A stretch of 6,699 nucleotides of DNA from Sphingomonadaceae bacterium (lineage in GTDB: Bacteria > Pseudomonadota > Alphaproteobacteria > Sphingomonadales > Sphingomonadaceae): positions 1 through 6,699 of the forward strand of contig JAHDXX010000173.1 in the NCBI GenBank assembly GCA_023384025.1, in the 5' to 3' direction. Under the pieces are notes generated by a model. That model worked only from the letters and a program-made list of their open reading frames with translations. It did not search any database and was not told where the DNA came from. Numbering within the stretch: the first letter of the stretch is position 1; each line of letters opens with the position of its first letter. Made by a program: the position numbers and the translations under genes. Positions 1-5,236 of the stretch are shown here, in pieces.

Positions 1-1
1 T

Positions 2-988
2 GGCGCCGATGCCGACATCGGCGGATTCGGCGGCTTTTTCGATCCCAAGGCGGCCGGTTACAGCGACCCGTTGCTGGTCGCGGCCAACGATGGCGTGGGC
101 ACCAAGCTGAAGCTCGCCATCGATCATGGCCGCCATGACACCGTCGGGATCGATCTCGTCGCGATGTGCGTCAACGACCTGATCGTCCAGGGCGCGGAAC
201 CGCTGTTCTTCCTCGACTACTTCGCCACCGGCAAGCTCGAGAACGGCGTGGCCGAGCGGGTCATCGCCGGGATTGCCGACGGCTGCCGCGAAGCGGGTTG
301 CGCGCTGATCGGGGGCGAGACGGCGGAAATGCCGGGGATGTACGCGGCAGGCGATTACGATCTTGCCGGTTTCTGCGTCGGCGCGGTCGAGCGCGGCGAA
401 CAACTGACCGGCGAACGCGTCGCACCGGGGCAGGTTCTGCTCGGCCTTGCCAGTTCCGGGGTCCATTCGAACGGCTATTCGCTGGTGCGCAGGCTGGCGG
501 CAGACAAGGCCTGGAAGCTGGACCGCCCGGCCCTGTTCGATCCCGACGTGCTGCTGATCGACGCCCTGATGGCGCCGACCCGGATCTACGTGAAGAGCCT
601 GCTCCCCGCGATCCGGGCCGGGCGCGTTGCCGCGCTGGCGCACATTACCGGCGGCGGGCTGCTCGAAAACATCCCCCGCGTCCTGCCCGAAGGCGCGCAT
701 GCCGTGGTCGAGGCCGATGGCTGGGCGCAGCCGCGGCTGATGGCGTTCCTGCAGGCACAGGGCAATATCGAGCCGGGCGAAATGGCGCGCACTTTCAACT
801 GCGGGGTCGGCATGGTCCTGGTGGTCGAGGAAAGCGAAGTCGCCAGCCTGACCGCAGACCTCACCGCTGCGGGGGAAACCGTGGTCACGGTTGGCCGGAT
901 CGAACCGGGCCAGCGCGGCTGCACCGTGCGCGGTTCGGTCGAAACATGGTCCGCGCGGGAGGACTGGGAGGCCACCCACCTTGCGTAA
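2..988 (+). CDS. purM: Phosphoribosylformylglycinamidine cyclo-ligase (AIR synthetase), 5'-truncated by the window edge
   Basis: PurM closes the imidazole ring in de novo purine synthesis: FGAM plus ATP gives AIR, ADP and phosphate, in the cytosol. The frame is open from base 2, and 328 residues are visible before TAA. By alignment from memory with E. coli PurM (345 residues), about 35-40 N-terminal residues are missing, including the start codon. Visible hallmarks in order are a Gly-rich GGFGGF stretch (visible residues 7-12), DGVGTK (30-35), a near-invariant block around GIDLVAMCVNDL (49-60), GGETAEMPGMY (104-114), HSNGYSLVR (155-163), ITGGG (215-219) and FNCGVGM (265-271). All are typical of the PurM/AIRS ATP-grasp-unrelated fold. 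A TTG at 71 could be read as a start, but it is internal because conserved sequence lies before it. The gene is followed by a palindromic repeat and then purN, the usual purMN order. Its promoter lies outside the window. Identity is very secure. Confidence 0.97.
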   Translation, partial: GADADIGGFGGFFDPKAAGYSDPLLVAANDGVGTKLKLAIDHGRHDTVGIDLVAMCVNDLIVQGAEPLFFLDYFATGKLENGVAERVIAGIADGCREAGCALIGGETAEMPGMYAAGDYDLAGFCVGAVERGEQLTGERVAPGQVLLGLASSGVHSNGYSLVRRLAADKAWKLDRPALFDPDVLLIDALMAPTRIYVKSLLPAIRAGRVAALAHITGGGLLENIPRVLPEGAHAVVEADGWAQPRLMAFLQAQGNIEPGEMARTFNCGVGMVLVVEESEVASLTADLTAAGETVVTVGRIEPGQRGCTVRGSVETWSAREDWEATHLA

Positions 989-991
989 GCT

Positions 992-1138
992 CCTCCCCGA
1001 ATTCGCGCAGCGCATTTGGGGAGGTGGCAGCCCGTCAGGGCTGACGGAGGGGTAATGGCGCGACCGTCAGATACCCCACCACCCCTCGCTTCGCGAGCGG
1101 TCCCCCTCCCCATTTGCGCTGACGCGAAAATGGGGAGG
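992..1138. repeat. Symmetric palindromic intergenic element filling the purM-purN gap
   Basis: This 147-base element is bounded by two hairpins in inverted orientation. The left one (992-1024) has arms CCTCCCCGAAT and ATTTGGGGAGG around an inner GCG/CGC stem. The right one (1105-1138) has arms CCTCCCCATTT and AAATGGGGAGG, again with an inner GCG/CGC stem. The reverse complement of the right hairpin aligns with the left one. Where they differ (GAAT/ATTT against ATTT/AAAT) pairing is kept, counting one G-T wobble. Inside are smaller hairpins: CAGCCC/GGGCTG (1028-1043) and CGCTT/GAGCG (1087-1099). Similarity may extend outward to 988 and 1142 (AGCTCC and GGATCT). From memory, elements with GGGGAGGTGGCAG and ACGGAGGGGT cores are scattered between genes in sphingomonads and other alphaproteobacteria, so this is probably one copy of an interspersed REP- or MITE-like family. 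No second copy is in the window, and no target-site duplication or encoded protein is seen. Confidence 0.8.
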
Positions 1139-1143
1139 ATCTG
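1132..1143 (+). promoter_or_regulatory. purN Shine-Dalgarno embedded in a hairpin arm
   Basis: GGGGAGG at 1132-1138 is a strong Shine-Dalgarno, five bases before the ATG at 1144. The same bases are the 3' arm of the terminal hairpin of the repeat element and pair perfectly with CCTCCCC at 1105-1111. In the mRNA the ribosome binding site would therefore be double-stranded unless it is opened. That the two coincide is seen directly. Any effect on translation is inference. Confidence 0.7.
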
Positions 1144-2106
1144 ATGACGGATCGCGCCAAAGTCGCCATTTTCCTGTCCGGCGCCGGGACCAACATGGCA
1201 GGACTGCTCTACGCCAGCCGCCTTCCGGGCGCGGCCTACGAAGTGGTGCTGGTGCTGTCGAATGATCCAGCCGCCCCCGGCCTCGCTCTCGCGGCAGCAG
1301 AGGGCATTGCGACCTTTGCCCTGCCGCACAAGGGCATGACCCGCGACGCGCACGATGCGGCGATGGAAGCCGAAGTCAACAAGGCCGGCGCGGACCATAT
1401 CGCGCTGGCCGGCTACATGCGCATCCTTGGCGATGCTTTCGTCCAGCGTTGGGCCGGGCGGATGCTCAACATCCATCCCTCGCTGCTGCCCAAGTACAAG
1501 GGTCTCGACACCCACGCCCGCGCGATTGCAGCGGGCGACAAAGTGGCCGGGGTTTCGGTCCACCTGGTCACGCCGGATCTCGATGCGGGCGAAGTCCTCG
1601 GCCAGATCGAGGTGGCAATCCAGCCCGGCGAAACGCCAGACAGCCTCGCTGCCCGGGTCCGCCTGGCCGAACACCAGCTCTATCCGCATACGCTCAACCG
1701 ATATGTCGCGCGCCATCAGGACAGCGACTGGCTGCTGCACCGGATGCGCGCGCTGGCCCTCGCCCTGCCCGAGGTCGAGGAACGCGACAGCCACGGCGCG
1801 CCCGGTTTTCGCACTGGCGGCAAAAGCGGCAAGTTCTTCGCCTATTTCAGCGACCGCCATCATGGCGAACCGCACGTGTCCGCACTGGTCAAGACCAGCG
1901 GCGTGGACGAGATGACGGACCTGATCGCGCGCGATCCGGAGCGGTTCTACCGCCCCGCCTACTACGGCGCGAGCGGCTGGGTCGGGATCGTGCTTAACCG
2001 GCGCGACACCGACTGGAGCCAGGTCGAGCACTGGCTCGCGCGCAGCTGGCGCAGCGTCGCCCCGCGCCGCCTGACCACGCTGCTCGACGCCGCCGACGCA
2101 TTCTGA
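1144..2106 (+). CDS. purN: Phosphoribosylglycinamide formyltransferase fused to a C-terminal MmcQ/YjbR-like domain
   Basis: Residues 1 to about 188 form a complete PurN, which transfers a formyl group from 10-formyl-THF to GAR in purine synthesis. Visible are the phosphate-binding loop SGAGTN (12-17), LAGYMRIL (88-95), NIHPSLLP (109-116) with catalytic N109 and H111, and D147 in DLDAGE. These match E. coli N106, H108 and D144 with a constant offset of three. After the usual PurN end (LAEHQLYPHTL) the frame runs on without a stop. Residues about 196-316 carry MmcQ/YjbR (PF04237-type) features: ALALPEVEERDSHGAPGFR, a GK-FFAYF strand, a PERFYRPAYYGASGWVGI segment and a final DWSQVEHWLARSW-RSVAPRRL helix. 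This domain is often called DNA-binding from its fold, but its role is unproven. The total of 320 residues exceeds the usual 190-215. No plausible internal start with a Shine-Dalgarno separates the domains. The start is fixed by GGGGAGG five bases upstream. The stop overlaps the next gene. Confidence 0.93.
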   Translation: MTDRAKVAIFLSGAGTNMAGLLYASRLPGAAYEVVLVLSNDPAAPGLALAAAEGIATFALPHKGMTRDAHDAAMEAEVNKAGADHIALAGYMRILGDAFVQRWAGRMLNIHPSLLPKYKGLDTHARAIAAGDKVAGVSVHLVTPDLDAGEVLGQIEVAIQPGETPDSLAARVRLAEHQLYPHTLNRYVARHQDSDWLLHRMRALALALPEVEERDSHGAPGFRTGGKSGKFFAYFSDRHHGEPHVSALVKTSGVDEMTDLIARDPERFYRPAYYGASGWVGIVLNRRDTDWSQVEHWLARSWRSVAPRRLTTLLDAADAF

Positions 2107-3299
2107 TGCCCCCACCCCGCCCGCATCCCCTCGCCCGCTCGCGCTTGTCGGAGCGGGCTGGCGCGCTGGTCGAGAGCCTGTGGGATCGCGGCGTAACGCC
2201 CAAGCCGCCGCTGGAGCCGGAGTTCCTGTGGCAGGTGGGAAGCAAGGGATTTGATCCGGCTGACGCGCAATCTCTCCGCAGTGCGGACGACGTGGCGGAC
2301 TTTCGCGCACGGCTTGAAAACCTGTGCCAATCGCTACGCGACGAGGCGCAGCTCAATCCGCTCGGTCATACGATGGCCTATGGCCAGATCACCGGCGCGA
2401 TCCGCCAGCGCCACGCACTGGGTCGCCTGTGGCGGGAGCGGCCGGAGCTGGCAGCCACCCTGATTGCGCCGCCGATCATCGTGGTCGGCCAGATGCGCGC
2501 CGGGACAACCCGGATGCAGCGCCTGCTCGCCGCTGACCCCGCCCATGCCGGGACCCGGTTTTGCGACAGCCACAACCCCCTGCCCCGCCGCCCGGACCTG
2601 CGCCCGCTCAAGGCGGCGGCGATGCTGGCGATAGCCCGGCGGATCAATCCCTGGCTCGATACGCTCCATCCGTTCGGGCCGACCAGAGCCGACGAGGAGA
2701 TCGGCTGGCTGGCCGCCGCGCTCGATGCCTGCACTTACGAGGCGCAATACCGGATTACCGGCTATATCGCATGGAGCGAGGCGCGCACGGCCCATGCGGT
2801 TTACCGCGAATTTTCCCGCCTGCTGCGAACGGACGCGGCCACCCATGGCAACGCCGCGATGCCGCGCGTGCTCAAGTGCCCGCAATTCTGCGAGCACCTG
2901 CCTGCGCTGCTGGAACTGTTCCCCGACGCGCGGCTGGTGGTCACGCATCGCGATCATCGTGAAGTGCTGGCGAGCTCGGTCTCCATGGTCGCCGCGCAGT
3001 CGGCCTTCCAGAGCGACCAGCTCTCGCTCGCAGACATCGAAGCGGAATGGCGGCGCAAGATTGCCTTGCGCGAGGCACGGGTCGAGGCAGCGCTGGTACA
3101 GTGGACCGGGCCGGTTGCGCGTGTCGATTTTGCCGCGCTCTCCGCCGACTGGCGCGGCGAGATCAGCCGCACTTACGCGGCACTCGGCCTCGCCCTGACG
3201 CCGCAGGCGCTTTCGGCAATGGAAGCCGAACAGGCCAGATCGGCGCGCGATGCGCACCATACGCACGCCCGCGACCTGGCCCGGTTCGGTGGGGTTTAG
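2106..3299 (+). CDS. PAPS-dependent sulfotransferase family protein (Sulfotransferase_3-like)
   Basis: A predicted 397-residue cytosolic enzyme that would transfer sulfate from PAPS to an unknown acceptor. The 5'-phosphosulfate loop is PIIVVGQMRAGTT (123-135), followed by RMQRLLAADP. It corresponds to the family's usual GxPRSGTT-LLxRLL pattern, with Ala replacing the common Ser. LKCPQFCEHLPALLELFPDARLV (256-278) leads into the 3'-phosphate site, THRDHREVLASSVSM (280-294), with R282 and S290/S291 as likely ligands. No signal peptide or membrane segment is seen. The length fits the roughly 400-residue bacterial group. Its ATG shares one base with the purN TGA (TGATG), and no Shine-Dalgarno is visible before it, which points to translational coupling with purN. 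No sulfate-activation genes (cysD, cysN, cysC) are nearby, so context does not identify the acceptor. The 3' end meets the DUF465 gene tail to tail four bases away, with no visible terminator. Family is fairly sure; substrate is unknown. Confidence 0.85.
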   Translation: MPPPRPHPLARSRLSERAGALVESLWDRGVTPKPPLEPEFLWQVGSKGFDPADAQSLRSADDVADFRARLENLCQSLRDEAQLNPLGHTMAYGQITGAIRQRHALGRLWRERPELAATLIAPPIIVVGQMRAGTTRMQRLLAADPAHAGTRFCDSHNPLPRRPDLRPLKAAAMLAIARRINPWLDTLHPFGPTRADEEIGWLAAALDACTYEAQYRITGYIAWSEARTAHAVYREFSRLLRTDAATHGNAAMPRVLKCPQFCEHLPALLELFPDARLVVTHRDHREVLASSVSMVAAQSAFQSDQLSLADIEAEWRRKIALREARVEAALVQWTGPVARVDFAALSADWRGEISRTYAALGLALTPQALSAMEAEQARSARDAHHTHARDLARFGGV

Positions 3300-3303
3300 A
3301 CCT

Positions 3304-3555
3304 TCAGGCTGGGGTACGCGCCTTGGCCAGCGTGGCCGAAATCTGGTCGGCCAGAGCAAGACGCTCCTTCTTGAGCGACTCCATCCGCTCGTCCGATGCG
3401 GCTTCGGTTTCGCTTTCGATGCGGTGGATGGTGCGGTTAACGGTGTGATATTCGTCCGCCAGACGGGCAAAATGCGCATCGTCCTGCTTCAGGCGGTGGA
3501 TCAGGTCGCGATCCTGCGGGAATTCATCGGCGAGTTCGTGGGGGGTGTGCGACAT
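3304..3555 (-). CDS. YdcH/DUF465 family small coiled-coil protein
   Basis: An 83-residue, highly charged, probably all-helical protein. The N-terminal MSHTPHELADEFP, then LIHRLKQDDAHFARLADEYHTVNRTIHRIE and the later SDERMESLKKERLALADQI, match the YdcH/DUF465 (PF04325) pattern, which is typically 60-85 residues. Heptad-like spacing of L, I, F and A over residues about 18-80 suggests a helical hairpin or coiled coil. No signal sequence is present. The family's function is not established. The ATG at 3555 has GGAG eight bases upstream. It lies beyond the ndk terminator and so probably has its own promoter. An FNR/FixK-like palindrome is centred about 63 bases upstream of the start codon, hinting at oxygen- or redox-linked control. 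It converges with the sulfotransferase gene with a gap of four bases. Confidence 0.9.
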   Translation of the reverse strand: MSHTPHELADEFPQDRDLIHRLKQDDAHFARLADEYHTVNRTIHRIESETEAASDERMESLKKERLALADQISATLAKARTPA

Positions 3556-3611
3556 TCAGGGTTCTCCCGGTTGGTGATGCCCCTCTGTGCGCCCGCCGCG
3601 CTAACCCGTCC

Positions 3612-3625
3612 TTGATACAGGTCAA
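3612..3625 (-). promoter_or_regulatory. Candidate FNR/FixK/Anr-type box upstream of the DUF465 gene
   Basis: The plus strand reads TTGATACAGGTCAA, which on the gene strand is TTGACCTGTATCAA. It matches 9 of 10 fixed positions of the FNR-family consensus TTGAT-N4-ATCAA. It lies in the gap between the ndk terminator and the DUF465 start. If the site sits at the class II position (-41.5), transcription would begin near 3577, leaving a leader of about 22 bases containing the ribosome binding site. The matching -10 region (about 3584-3589, CACAGA on the gene strand) is poor, which weakens the case. The motif is seen directly; regulation is inferred. Confidence 0.5.
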
Positions 3626-3631
3626 ATATGC

Positions 3632-3664
3632 AAAAAGGGCCGCGCCAGTTTCCCGGCGCGGCCC
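3632..3664 (-). terminator. Rho-independent terminator of ndk
   Basis: A perfect 10-bp stem is formed by GGGCCGCGCC (3637-3646) and GGCGCGGCCC (3655-3664), with an 8-base loop. On the minus strand it is followed at once by TTTTT (3636-3632) and then an AT-rich stretch. It begins 23 bases after the ndk stop codon. Orientation and T-tract fit termination of the leftward ndk transcript. On the plus strand there is no T-run, so it is unlikely to stop the converging purine operon. Confidence 0.92.
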
Positions 3665-3687
3665 CTGCAATTCATCAGGCGGATTGG

Positions 3688-4110
3688 TCAGCCGACGATT
3701 TCTTCCGGCTTGAAGAAGAACGCGATTTCGATCGCGGCGTTCTCGTCGCTGTCCGAGCCGTGGACGGTGTTTTCACCGATCGACAGGGCATAGGCCTTGC
3801 GGATGGTGCCTTCGGCGGCGTCGGCCGGGTTGGTCGCGCCCATCACGTCGCGGTTGCGCTTCACGGCGTCTTCGCCTTCCAGCACCTGCACCACCACCGG
3901 CTCGCTCATCATGAAATCGCACAGTTCGCCGAAGAAGGGGCGCTCGCTATGCACCGCGTAGAAGCCTTCGGCCTGTTCGCGGGTCATGTGGATGCGCTTG
4001 CTGGCGACAACGCGCAGGCCGGCTTCTTCCAGCATCTTGGTGACCGCGCCGGTCAGGTTGCGCTTGGTGGCATCGGGCTTGATGATCGAAAAGGTGCGGG
4101 TAACCGCCAT
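3688..4110 (-). CDS. ndk: Nucleoside diphosphate kinase
   Basis: A 140-residue enzyme that transfers the gamma phosphate of ATP to nucleoside diphosphates through a phosphohistidine, in the cytosol. MAVTRTFSIIKPDAT carries K11. Y51, R87, T93, R104 and N114 are at the expected places, and the active-site H117 sits in NTVHGSDSDENA, the NDK signature. Length and numbering are nearly identical to E. coli Ndk (143 residues). The start is taken at ATG 4110 because AAGGA lies seven bases upstream and the protein then begins as its relatives do. An in-frame TTG at 4125 would add five residues but lies upstream of that Shine-Dalgarno. It follows the lipoprotein gene by 102 bases and ends in a strong intrinsic terminator. 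It may be the last gene of the pepA-holC-lipoprotein transcript or have its own promoter in the very GC-rich gap; I see no convincing promoter there. Confidence 0.98.
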   Translation of the reverse strand: MAVTRTFSIIKPDATKRNLTGAVTKMLEEAGLRVVASKRIHMTREQAEGFYAVHSERPFFGELCDFMMSEPVVVQVLEGEDAVKRNRDVMGATNPADAAEGTIRKAYALSIGENTVHGSDSDENAAIEIAFFFKPEEIVG

Positions 4111-4146
4111 GGGGAGTTCCTTCAAATGTGCAGGAGGGGTTGTTGC

Positions 4147-4172
4147 GCGCGCCCCTAGCGCCGGGGCCGCGC
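4147..4172. repeat. GC-rich imperfect inverted repeat in the ndk leader region
   Basis: GCGC (4147-4150), then CCCC (4152-4155), can pair with GGGG (4163-4166), then GCGC (4169-4172), around a 7-base loop, with a small internal mismatch loop. It lies between the lipoprotein stop and the ndk start. There is no T-run on either side, so it is not a classic terminator. It may be only a product of high GC content. Confidence 0.3.
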
Positions 4173-4196
4173 CTCCGCAAGCCTCGAAGGAGATTG

Positions 4197-4210
4197 CCCG
4201 CTGCAGCGGG
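4197..4210. repeat. Perfect 14-base palindrome after the lipoprotein gene
   Basis: CCCGCTGCAGCGGG is its own reverse complement and begins three bases past the stop codon of the lipoprotein gene. In RNA it can form a five-pair hairpin with a TGCA loop. On the minus strand no T-run follows, so it would be at best a weak terminator or a 3'-end-stabilising hairpin. On the plus strand TCTATTTT does follow, but no plus-strand gene ends here. Confidence 0.45.
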
Positions 4211-4212
4211 GT

Positions 4213-4701
4213 CTATTTTGTCCCGACCATCAGCTGGGCGCTGGTCTTGCCGTCGGCTTCGGTTGCAGTGAGCGAGAAGGCGAGGCCATCCTTCCCCTCG
4301 CCCCCGATCACCCGCGTGCCATCGGAGTTCATTTCCAGCTGGATCTTCACTCCGGCTGCCTCGGCCTGCTTGCGGTAGAAGGCGATGACCTCATCAGCCG
4401 GCTTGTCGATTTCCATCATCGTCATCGAACCCGAGCCTTGCTCGGTGGTGATATTGCTCGACGAAACCGTGTTGGCACCGGGCATGACGGAGAAACCGGC
4501 CGGCAGGTTGGCCTTGACGCCCGCACCCGATTCCATCCGCGCGGTGCCTTCATCGGTGGTGATTTCCGAGGTCGTGACGCCGTTTTCCGTATCGACCTTG
4601 TAGGTCCCTTCACCGCCCTCGCCATCCTCGAACGTGCCGGACTGGTCGGAACCGCAGGCGGCCAGGGCAAGGCCGAGGGCGAGGGAAAGGGCGATACGCA
4701 T
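4213..4701 (-). CDS. Small predicted lipoprotein with an internal repeat, function unknown
   Basis: A 162-residue protein that I do not recognise by name. MRIALSLALGLALAAC is a short type II signal peptide with lipobox LAAC, so C16 should be lipidated. Gly and Ser follow rather than Asp, so under the enterobacterial Lol rule it would go to the outer membrane. Residues 17-35 are Gly- and Glu-rich, like a linker. Two related segments, 40-56 and 77-93, share the pattern NxVxxSxITTxxGxxxM. Residues about 92-162 look like a compact alpha/beta domain: PADEVIAFYRKQAEAAG forms a helix, then three predicted strands end in TSAQLMVGTK. The chosen ATG has GGAG seven bases upstream. The longer in-frame reading to 4998 would hide the signal peptide and overlap holC, so it was refused. 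It lies 58 bases after holC, same strand, and may be cotranscribed. A periplasm-facing role is likely; nothing more specific can be said. Confidence 0.85.
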   Translation of the reverse strand: MRIALSLALGLALAACGSDQSGTFEDGEGGEGTYKVDTENGVTTSEITTDEGTARMESGAGVKANLPAGFSVMPGANTVSSSNITTEQGSGSMTMMEIDKPADEVIAFYRKQAEAAGVKIQLEMNSDGTRVIGGEGKDGLAFSLTATEADGKTSAQLMVGTK

Positions 4702-4759
4702 CGGGTTTCTCCGCTTGTTTGGCAGGACTATTCCAGACTGCCCGGCGTGGCGCAACCGG

Positions 4760-5194
4760 TCAGGCAACCTTGACCCATTTGCCGCCGTCCTGCCGGAAAA
4801 AGGCCTTTTCGTTCCCGTCGCCTGCATCAAGGCCGCGCCAGGTGGCCCGGGCCGCTTCGATCGAGGATTCGTCGAACAGCAGGAAAGCCCGGGTGAATCC
4901 CGCCGGATCGCGCCACTGCCCGTCGGCAAAGATGACATGGCTGGCTCCGTTTTCAGGTGCACAAGCATCCGACAGCAGGACCGGCTGGCGCGCCGCATGC
5001 GGATCGCCCGCCTCGCCGTTCGCCAGGAAGGCCTCCGCCTTGGCTTCCCACAGCGCGTGCGAAATGGCGGCCCGCTGGCCGGGATCCCCGGCCACCACCA
5101 GCAGCCGCTCGCCCTCGCCCAGCACCCGTGTCGCGATGAGGGCGACCACCTTCTCGACCGGGTCGCGGGAGAGCTGCCAGAAGTCGACTTTCAT
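4760..5194 (-). CDS. holC: DNA polymerase III chi subunit
   Basis: A 144-residue protein, close to the 147 of E. coli HolC. Chi is an accessory part of the clamp-loader complex and links polymerase III to single-strand binding protein. Visible family features are MKVDFWQL at the start, a helix ending in VLGEGERLLVVAGD (24-37), ALWEAKAEAFLANG (47-60), RQPVLLS (69-75), then NGASHVIFADG (82-92), LFDESSIEAARATWR (106-120) and a closing FFRQDGGKWVKVA. E. coli chi also binds psi (HolD); psi is not generally recognised in alphaproteobacteria, so it may act through SSB alone. The start has only a weak Shine-Dalgarno (TAGG, about seven bases upstream), and a small inverted repeat overlaps that region. 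It follows pepA by 42 bases; pepA-holC adjacency is a conserved pairing also known in gammaproteobacteria, which supports the call. Confidence 0.93.
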   Translation of the reverse strand: MKVDFWQLSRDPVEKVVALIATRVLGEGERLLVVAGDPGQRAAISHALWEAKAEAFLANGEAGDPHAARQPVLLSDACAPENGASHVIFADGQWRDPAGFTRAFLLFDESSIEAARATWRGLDAGDGNEKAFFRQDGGKWVKVA

Positions 5195-5198
5195 CGCT

Positions 5199-5224
5199 GG
5201 CCTACCGCTGCGGTGCTAGAGGCC
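5199..5224. repeat. Small inverted repeat in the pepA-holC gap
   Basis: GGCCTACCG (5199-5207) can pair with CGGT (5211-5214) and AGGCC (5220-5224), leaving a five-base bulge. It occupies most of the 42-base gap and covers the weak ribosome binding region of holC. There is no T-run, so it does not look like a terminator. It could lower holC translation, but that is speculation. Confidence 0.35.
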
Positions 5225-5236
5225 GGGTGATACCCA

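Noticed and set aside
989..1143. Purine riboswitch or intrinsic terminator between purM and purN
   Set aside because: The hairpins match an inverted-repeat element and lack both a T-run and any recognisable purine-aptamer core.
1744..2106. Separate YjbR-like gene starting at the internal ATG 1744
   Set aside because: There is no Shine-Dalgarno before it, it would cut off the first residues of the domain, and the frame is continuous with purN, so a fusion is simpler.
586..2310. Long minus-strand open frame (574 codons) opposite purM, purN and the sulfotransferase start
   Set aside because: It runs antisense to three well-supported genes and straight through the palindromic gap. Its product is low-complexity Arg/Ala/Gly-rich with no family resemblance, as expected for an antisense frame in GC-rich DNA.
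2334..3479. Minus-strand open frame (381 codons) opposite the sulfotransferase and overlapping the DUF465 gene
   Set aside because: It conflicts with the sulfotransferase PAPS motifs and with the DUF465 gene on its own strand, and its composition is typical of an antisense shadow.
4130..4185. Promoter-like pair TTGCGG / 17 bases / TAGGGG on the minus strand before ndk
   Set aside because: Only half or fewer of the consensus positions match at each box in a very GC-rich stretch, so it is not distinguishable from chance.
4702..4759. Possible promoter (TTGCGC, 17 bases, AATAGT) before the lipoprotein gene on the minus strand
   Set aside because: Three of six and four of six matches are too weak to call, and cotranscription from holC is an adequate explanation.
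4702..4998. N-terminal extension of the lipoprotein frame up to 4998
   Set aside because: It overlaps holC in another frame and would bury a clear lipoprotein signal peptide. ATG 4701 has a good Shine-Dalgarno.
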